From Bacteroidaceae bacterium (lineage in GTDB: Bacteria; Bacteroidota; Bacteroidia; Bacteroidales; Bacteroidaceae), in contig JAGCVH010000073.1 in assembly GCA_017962495.1 (NCBI GenBank), forward strand, positions 1-55,036: DNA of 55,036 bases, written 5' to 3'. Under the pieces are notes generated by a model. It was given only the letters and a program-made list of their open reading frames with translations, searched no databases and was not told the origin of the DNA. Position numbers and translations under genes: made by a program. This document shows, piece after piece, positions 50,064 to 55,036 of this stretch. Position 1 is the first letter of the stretch, and the number at the start of each line of letters is the position of its first letter.

Positions 50064-51503
50064 TTATTTCTTTCCACCCCAGAAGTCTTCCTCAGCCTTC
50101 TGCTTGGCAACGTATGCGTCGTAGGCAGCCTTTGCACGTGCGTTTGCAGCAGCATTGGCTTGTACCTCACGAATCTTGCTTGCCAGACGATTGGCAGAAC
50201 CACTAACGGTGATGTCAGCAGCAGATGCCTGCTCGCAGAATGTGAGCGCTTGAGGATATTGTCCGAGTGCGGTGTAAACAGCGGCTTTCTTCATGCTGGC
50301 CTGACCTGTCAGGTTGTTGTCGTAACCCATAGCTTTGTCCAGATAAACCAAGGCACCGGTGTACTGCTTGCTGTTGATAAGACTGTTGGCAATAACGAGA
50401 CTGATGCGTCCACGACGAGCGTCGGTCTGGCACAGGTCGATAGCCTTCTCGTAGTACTTCAGCATGTCTTGCATCTTGCCTTGTTGCTTGCTCCAGCTTG
50501 CCATACCGATAGCCGACTCATAGGTGGGCTCGATGTTGTAGGCGTACTCAGCGGCCTTGTAGTAAACCTCGGTATCGTCGCACTCGTTGGCAGCAAGTAC
50601 GGTCATAGCCTTACGCAGGTATTCCAGATTCTCCTTGTTAGCCTCTACCTTGGGGGTAAAGAGGGCTATCAGTTGCTCGCGGTTGGCAGCACCAGACTCG
50701 GCAAACACTTGTTCGATTACAGCCAGCGGACGGTCGTATTCGTCAACAATGCTTTGTGCCTTATCGGGGTCAGTTTCCTCTTTTGCCAATTGCAGCATCT
50801 TCTCACAAACCTCCGTTGAAGAGAGGTAGTCGTTAAGGAACTGCTCGCGATAGTACTCGTTCGAAGCCTTGTACAGTTCGTGGCTTACGGAGAAGAAGTA
50901 CTGGATGTAGGCACCCTTCACTTCGCGTCCGCCTTCCTCGTTGATGGCGTTGATGCCCTTGGCATACATGTCGTAAATCTTGTTGTAAGTGTACTCGTTG
51001 TCAACACCATAGCCATAGATGTGGTAGTAGTTGGCCTTGGCGATGAGCACGTCGCCTTCTGTGGCACGTCCGCGCTTGCCTTCGGGGATGGAGGCATTCA
51101 GATACTTGAGGTATTTAAGACGTGTGTCGAAGAGCGACATCATTTCGTCGAGGTATTGCTTCTTCTTTGGAACAACGGTTTCAGCCTTGATGAGTTCGCC
51201 CAGCATAACGGCGCCACGTGCATAAAGGCTAACGCTTGCGATGGGGGCATTGGTGATGAGCCACTTCCAGTTCTCGTACATCTCGTTCCAGTTCTGCGAG
51301 CTGTAGTACATTTGCATCATTGTGATGTATCCACCAACTTGCTTCGCAGGATCGGCAATCTGTTCCTGTCCGATATAGGAAATTTTGTAACGTTCCTCAT
51401 CGTTAGTGAAGTCCGTGTTTCCCTCGTATTTCTCATACTGTGCGAAAGTAGGAAGAACCATCGCTGAGAAGCCAATCATGAGTGCAATCTTCTTAATTTT
51501 CAT
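50064..51503 (-). CDS. Periplasmic tetratricopeptide-repeat protein
   Basis: 479 residues with a signal peptide (MKIKKIALMIGFSAMVLPTFAQ). Helical repeats run over most of the length, clearest in AIDLCQTDARRGRISLVIANS, GALVYLDKAMGYDNNLTGQ and GQYPQALTFCEQASAAD; the C-terminal helix is Ala/Lys-rich and ends EDFWGGKK. This architecture is common in Bacteroidota but has no assigned role. Minus-strand TAAATTTG at 51550-51557 is a possible -7 box; it is not close to the small genes upstream. Confidence 0.85.
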   Translation of the reverse strand: MKIKKIALMIGFSAMVLPTFAQYEKYEGNTDFTNDEERYKISYIGQEQIADPAKQVGGYITMMQMYYSSQNWNEMYENWKWLITNAPIASVSLYARGAVMLGELIKAETVVPKKKQYLDEMMSLFDTRLKYLKYLNASIPEGKRGRATEGDVLIAKANYYHIYGYGVDNEYTYNKIYDMYAKGINAINEEGGREVKGAYIQYFFSVSHELYKASNEYYREQFLNDYLSSTEVCEKMLQLAKEETDPDKAQSIVDEYDRPLAVIEQVFAESGAANREQLIALFTPKVEANKENLEYLRKAMTVLAANECDDTEVYYKAAEYAYNIEPTYESAIGMASWSKQQGKMQDMLKYYEKAIDLCQTDARRGRISLVIANSLINSKQYTGALVYLDKAMGYDNNLTGQASMKKAAVYTALGQYPQALTFCEQASAADITVSGSANRLASKIREVQANAAANARAKAAYDAYVAKQKAEEDFWGGKK

Positions 51504-51634
51504 CTGTTTTATCTTAGTTAATAATTGTGTTTAGATCTGTTAGTCGCTGCAAATTTATGAATAAATTTTATATCGTGAATAATGATTTTCGTTAAATAGG
51601 GTTTAAAAATCACAAAAAATGTTATTTCATTCGT

Positions 51635-51841
51635 TTAGTCCTCCTCGTCCTCGTATTCGTCGAAGTGCTCGATTTCCCCTGGAGTTGTGCGCTCTTCATA
51701 TTCGTCGCAGTTGTGTCTCGACTCAGCCACGAAGCGCTCTTCATAGGCCTTGCAAAAGCATATTATCGGATTGGAGAACCACTGCATGTAGGTGCCGTTG
51801 GCGCAATCCAGGCATCGGATCATAGTTGCTTTCATTCCCAT
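51635..51841 (-). CDS. Small Cys-containing acidic-tailed protein
   Basis: 68 residues: MIRCLDCANGTYMQWFSNPI followed by ICFCKAYEERFVAESRHNCD, then an acidic tail (EYEDEED). Five cysteines in a CxxC..CxC..C spacing suggest a small zinc- or metal-binding fold. The start could be the ATG at 51841 or five codons later (MIRCLDC). Only 1 nt separates it from the upstream lipoprotein stop, so the two are likely one operon. I recall similar short proteins in Bacteroidales chromosomes and phages but cannot name the family. Confidence 0.6.
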   Translation of the reverse strand: MGMKATMIRCLDCANGTYMQWFSNPIICFCKAYEERFVAESRHNCDEYEERTTPGEIEHFDEYEDEED

Positions 51842-51842
51842 A

Positions 51843-52406
51843 TTACTCTGTCGGTTCGAACTTAATCAGTTGGTTGATGTGATTTCGGATTACGAGTGAG
51901 TCGCTGTCGAGCCATTCGATGTTCATGGTGTCGAGTCTATTGACGATTCCCACTTCCTGCTTCTGCTGACTGCTCAGTACGATTTGTCCGTTCCAGATTG
52001 TCCATCCGTCGTAAGGTTCTGTCTGTGCCTTGTTCCACACCTCATCCAACTGTGTCGCGTTGATGGCTGTAAGCATGGTTTCGCCTCCAGGTGCGAGGGT
52101 GATGGCAAAGTGGTCTTTGTAGTTGCGGATGTCGCCTAAGAGTCTTCCGTCCTCGCCTGTGTAGGGGTCGGAACGATAGATTTCCAGCGTGTCTCCTGCG
52201 TCAGTAATGAACTCGAGTGCCGACATACCACTGTCCTCGCCCAAGTGTCCCCAGATGGTGGAGTCGGGTAGGGCGGTTACAGGTGGTTGGACGATGATGG
52301 TGTCTTGTTTTTCCCCATCCTCAGTCTCGCCCTGCTTCCACCAGTCTTTACAACTCGTGAGCATCAGCAGACTCAGTCCTATTAATAATAAGGTAGAATG
52401 TCTCAT
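51843..52406 (-). CDS. Lipoprotein of unknown function
   Basis: 187 residues: lipobox LLMLTSCKDWW with Cys at about residue 19, acidic residues soon after (ETEDGEKQD), then a mainly beta domain with WGHLGEDSGMSALEFITDAG. Surface-exposed lipoprotein is plausible. The promoter TACCTTTG (minus, 52429-52436) lies back to back with that of the antiporter. Confidence 0.75.
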   Translation of the reverse strand: MRHSTLLLIGLSLLMLTSCKDWWKQGETEDGEKQDTIIVQPPVTALPDSTIWGHLGEDSGMSALEFITDAGDTLEIYRSDPYTGEDGRLLGDIRNYKDHFAITLAPGGETMLTAINATQLDEVWNKAQTEPYDGWTIWNGQIVLSSQQKQEVGIVNRLDTMNIEWLDSDSLVIRNHINQLIKFEPTE

Positions 52407-52428
52407 TGCATTTGACTGAAATTATTTG

Positions 52429-52488
52429 CAAAGGTACGCAATTATTATGAATTATGAATTGTCCATTGTGAATTATTTTGTACTTTTG
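52429..52488. promoter_or_regulatory. Divergent promoters of the lipoprotein (-) and CaCA antiporter (+)
   Basis: Minus-strand TACCTTTG at 52429-52436 and plus-strand TACTTTTG at 52481-52488, separated by AATTATGAATT-type filler repeats. The plus box decides the antiporter start: the earlier in-frame ATG at 52478 lies before it. Confidence 0.65.
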
Positions 52489-52507
52489 CAGTCAAATCCG
52501 ACTGAAT

Positions 52508-53473
52508 ATGGAAATGTTTCTGGATATATTAGGAGTTGTTATAGGTCTTGTCCTCATTATCAAAGGCGCCGACACGATGGTTGAAGGCTCATCGGGCTTG
52601 GCAAGAAAGTTCCGGATAAGCGAAGCCGTGATAGGCCTTACGGTAGTTGCCTTTGGTACGAGTCTGCCCGAGTTTGTGGTTAGTTTCTTCTCTGCTTTGA
52701 AGGGCAGTGGCGACATGTCGGTCGGAAACATCATGGGTAGCAACATCTTCAATTCCCTTGTCATACTCGGAGCCTCGGCTTTTGTAAGTACCATTCCTGT
52801 CAGGCGCAGGGCGCTGAAGATAGATATTCCTTTGAGCTTTGTTGCCGCCGCTATTTGTTGCCTGCTTTGTTTCGACACATATATTTGGCACAAGAGCGAG
52901 AACATGCTCACGCGCTATGATGCCCTGATATTCTGTGCTTGCTTTGCCCTCTTCATGTATTACAACTATCGCCTTGCTATGCGCGATAAGGAGGGGATGA
53001 GGGTAGAGGAAGTCAAGGACAGCACTTGGCTCATCCTCTTCAAGATTGTTTCAGGAATAGGCCTGCTGGTCGTAGGCGGTCGTGTGCTGATTAATTCTGC
53101 TTCGGATATCGCTGTTGAGTTTGGCATTAGCGAGGCAGTAATCGGGCTTACCATTCTGGCAGGAGGCACTTCAGCTCCCGAGCTTGCAACAAGTGTCGTT
53201 GCAGCCCTCAAGGGTCGTCACGATATGGCAGTAGGGAATGTTGTTGGCAGTAACGTCTTCAACGTCTTCTTTGTCTTAGGAACGGCAGGACTCATTCGCC
53301 CAATGCAGGTCGATGGTATTATGCCTCTCGACATAGCCATGTTCCTCGGAGGTCCACTTCTGCTATTTGCGTTTGCCTTGGCTTTCCGTCGTATAAGCAG
53401 GTGGATGGGCGTTATCATGGTGCTTGCCTATCTCGCCTATCTGACCTGTCTCATTCGTATGGCAACGGCCTAA
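52508..53473 (+). CDS. Calcium/sodium antiporter (CaCA family)
   Basis: About 321 residues (the ATG at 52508 or two codons later). Ten hydrophobic segments in two inverted halves, each with the alpha-repeat: [20 protein letters not shown] in the first and [20 protein letters not shown] in the second, with matching [11 protein letters not shown] and [11 protein letters not shown]. These acidic and Asn residues bind the cation. YrbG-type exchanger exporting Ca2+ with Na+ entry. Monocistronic. Confidence 0.95.
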   Translation: MEMFLDILGVVIGLVLIIKGADTMVEGSSGLARKFRISEAVIGLTVVAFGTSLPEFVVSFFSALKGSGDMSVGNIMGSNIFNSLVILGASAFVSTIPVRRRALKIDIPLSFVAAAICCLLCFDTYIWHKSENMLTRYDALIFCACFALFMYYNYRLAMRDKEGMRVEEVKDSTWLILFKIVSGIGLLVVGGRVLINSASDIAVEFGISEAVIGLTILAGGTSAPELATSVVAALKGRHDMAVGNVVGSNVFNVFFVLGTAGLIRPMQVDGIMPLDIAMFLGGPLLLFAFALAFRRISRWMGVIMVLAYLAYLTCLIRMATA

Positions 53474-53524
53474 ATCTTTCCGCTTATTTTCTTATAAAAA
53501 AAGGGGGGAGTCCGCCCTGCTGTG

Positions 53525-53941
53525 TTAGGGCAGTTTGTTGAGTACGATTCGGGCAGGAATCTTCACCAGTTTTTTGTTTACAACCTTCTTCACGACCACT
53601 CCGTCCTTCAGTTCCATCATGTAGGTGGAATCGTTCTGCCAAGTCAGTTGTATGCTTTGTGTCTCGCTACCTTGGTCGTTAGAGAGTCGCAAGGTAGCCT
53701 CCTTCTCATTCTTGATCTGGAACGAAGTCACCATCCACGTCCCATACACGCCTTTCCCAGCCAGGAACCCATTCATGGGACCGAAGAGTTCCATCCCAGG
53801 CACGTCGATGCTTTCCTCGTAGAGGTCCAGTTTCAGGTCCATCTGCTCCTCCTTGTTCGTGAGTTGCATCTTCCACGGACCTCCAGCCTTCAGTACCATC
53901 GAAAGCAGTAAAACGCCAGTCAGTAACGCCTTTTTCTTCAT
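53525..53941 (-). CDS. Secreted hypothetical protein
   Basis: 138 residues: signal peptide (MKKKALLTGVLLLSMVLKAGG) and a beta-rich mature part (MQLTNKEEQMDLKLDLYEES, GPMNGFLAGKGVYGTWMVTS, SIQLTWQNDSTYMMELKDG). It resembles small periplasmic beta-sandwich/lipocalin-like proteins of the phylum (DUF4488-like), but I cannot confirm the family. Own promoter, convergent with the antiporter. Confidence 0.7.
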   Translation of the reverse strand: MKKKALLTGVLLLSMVLKAGGPWKMQLTNKEEQMDLKLDLYEESIDVPGMELFGPMNGFLAGKGVYGTWMVTSFQIKNEKEATLRLSNDQGSETQSIQLTWQNDSTYMMELKDGVVVKKVVNKKLVKIPARIVLNKLP

Positions 53942-53959
53942 AACCCTCCTATTTCAGGG

Positions 53960-53991
53960 CAAAATTACAAATAAGAAAACAAACTACCAAA
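53960..53991 (-). promoter_or_regulatory. Promoter of the secreted hypothetical protein gene
   Basis: Minus-strand TTTG (53988-53991), 20 nt, TAATTTTG (53960-53967), 19 nt before the ATG. Confidence 0.65.
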
Positions 53992-54133
53992 AAAGAGAAT
54001 AATATTATTGAATTCACAATTCATAATTCACCGCTCGGCATCCCGAAGGGTGACGCTTGCGAAAGCAAGAACTCCGCGAAGCTAACTCCCCTTTAACTTC
54101 TTTTTAACTCCATTTCTCTAATAAATAATAAGG

Positions 54134-54190
54134 TTTAGGGCTTCCGTCAGAAGGCCTTGGGATGTCGCGACCAGTCCCTTGGGATTCCTC
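54134..54190. repeat. 22-nt-phased CTNAGG-type repeat array, copy 8
   Basis: Cores TTTAGG (54134), CTTGGG (54156) and CTTGGG (54178) at exact 22-nt steps. Between them are GGCTTCCGTCAGAAG and ATGTCGCGACCAGT. Lies in the gap between the secreted protein and the degraded gene (53942-54300). Confidence 0.65.
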
Positions 54191-54300
54191 TCTCTACCAC
54201 TATACAAAGATAGTGATAATCTTTTAACTATTCAAGTTTTACATGCATTTTTTCAAGTATTTCTTTAATATTTTATGGCGGTTTTGACGATTCCGCAAAC

Positions 54301-54947
54301 ATGGAGAAGACGGACAGGGGAGATGATTCCGAGGCGACAAACGACAAGGGCGACAACTGTCGTGTCGTGTCGTCGACATACATGGGCATTCCATATAGCG
54401 AAATTGTCAAAAAAATTGGTAAGTGTTATGGGTGGAAAACCCGAAGTCGGGAATCGTAACACATTCATTCACAGGGTTGTAAGTTGCCTTCGTGGCATTT
54501 GTGACAACGATGCCAACCTTTTGCAGAGCATCACACCCAGCTTCGGTTTGAGTGAAAAAGAGGTCTCGCAAATCATAAAAAGTGCCACTAGAGAGCCCGT
54601 AAAGGGGCTTTGGAAGGAGATGAAGCGCGTGCTGGCCACTTATGCCGAGAACATCCGTTTCCACCATGCAACAGGCGAGGATGGTCACAAGATACTTATG
54701 AGTGCCATTATAGGTGACTTTGGCAAGGGGAAATCGCTGCTTTGCAAACAAGCTCAACGACCCGGTATTAGGCAGTCTCATCAACCGCATGGCAGTAATA
54801 GGTCACCGCCGTGGCACACTCTTCCATGTGATGACAGGTAAAAAGAAAGAGACACCCACCAGTGTGAAATTTGCCCTGCTCATGGCGATGTCATCGCAAT
54901 ATAATGGCAAATTATTACTCCTAACTATTTTATACACAGAGTATTAA
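54301..54947 (+). pseudogene. Frameshifted remnant of a Bacteroidales mobile-element VirE/DUF3987-type replication protein
   Basis: Three frames are needed to read it. Starting at ATG 54301, MEKTDRGDDSEATNDK leads to STYMGIPYSEIVKKIGKCYG. After an apparent 1-nt insertion near 54430 it continues GGKPEVGNRNTFIHRVVSCL, RGICDNDANLLQSITPSFGL and KEMKRVLATYAENIRF, to FGKGKSLLCKQ. A second shift near 54755 gives DPVLGSLINRMAVIGHRRGT and FALLMAMSSQYNGK, ending at 54947. The YMGIPYSEIVxKxxxxxGGxPExGxRN and ICDND pattern resembles the BT4734/VirE-N plus DUF3987 primase-helicase-like proteins of Bacteroidales mobile elements. The Walker region is shortened (GDFGKGKS). Family assignment is from memory of motifs. 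Confidence 0.55.
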
Positions 54948-55036
54948 GAAAGTCGGTAAAATAGAGAAATATGCCTAAATTATGCCCTATGTTCCCGTCA
55001 TTTCAGGCTTAAAATTCGACCATTTTCGACGTTCCA
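54948..55036. other. Window end, no feature seen
   Basis: The last 89 nt follow the pseudogene stop. They are AT-rich and show no frame, promoter or repeat that I can support. The element to which the pseudogene belongs may continue outside the window. Confidence 0.3.

Overview
This window looks like a chromosomal segment of a Bacteroidales bacterium, most likely of the Prevotella group. The evidence is Bacteroidota-type promoters (TTTG, about 20 nt, TAnnTTTG), families largely restricted to the phylum (DUF4295/bL38-like, DUF4301, DUF3078, a Rho with a long disordered insert, a long-tailed S16), a type-9-secretion-like C-terminus on an M6 protease, and genes that mostly lack strong Shine-Dalgarno sites. 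Nearly all of it is core chromosome. The one clear mobile-element remnant is a frameshifted gene at the right edge.

Layout: (1) 0-8 kb: rho (-), a lipoprotein (-), an Uup-type ABC-F ATPase (+), rpsP (+) and a CPBP membrane protease (-). (2) 7.8-13.4 kb: rseC-like gene followed by the complete Rnf ferredoxin:NAD+ oxidoreductase operon rnfBCDGEA. (3) 13.7-23.1 kb: galE (+); a tight minus-strand cluster yidC - S9 peptidase - MFS transporter - 16-residue-repeat protein; then a DUF3078 protein and engB (+). (4) 24-32.8 kb: kdgK-eda (Entner-Doudoroff end steps), a four-helix-bundle gene flanked by inverted repeats, map, tsaD, rpmB-rpmG-bL38-like, ftsY-rimO, and two adjacent HU-type genes. The second HU gene is fused to a membrane anchor and a LysM domain. 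(5) 32.9-41.6 kb: a RelA-type (p)ppGpp synthetase with a degenerate hydrolase domain (-), DUF4301 (+), a YtxH/holin-like/small-protein operon (-), and a plus-strand run SPOR lipoprotein - ruvX - def - TPR protein. (6) 42-49.7 kb: thrS-infC-rpmI-rplT, a candidate structured RNA on the opposite strand, lemA-htpX, tRNA-Ala(GGC) and the M6 protease. (7) 50-55 kb: a TPR protein, a small Cys-containing protein, a lipoprotein, a CaCA antiporter, a secreted hypothetical protein and the degraded mobile-element gene.

The most unusual signal is not a gene. At least seven intergenic sites, with an eighth weaker one, carry arrays of short degenerate units centred on CTNAGG-like hexamers and spaced almost exactly 22 nt apart. 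The clearest array has hexamers at 41595, 41617, 41639, 41661, 41683, 41705, 41727, about 41749, 41771, 41793 and 41815. Two arrays share a block of about 80 bp in opposite orientation, on either side of the thrS-to-M6 region. One array supplies the terminator of the HU-LysM gene, one supplies the last codons and stop of the CPBP protease, and one creates a false N-terminal extension on the ABC-F gene. Other non-coding structures are the minus-strand RNA at 45.43-45.69 kb, a 24-bp perfect inverted repeat at 23.57-23.74 kb, and a 114-bp palindromic element over the rho promoter.
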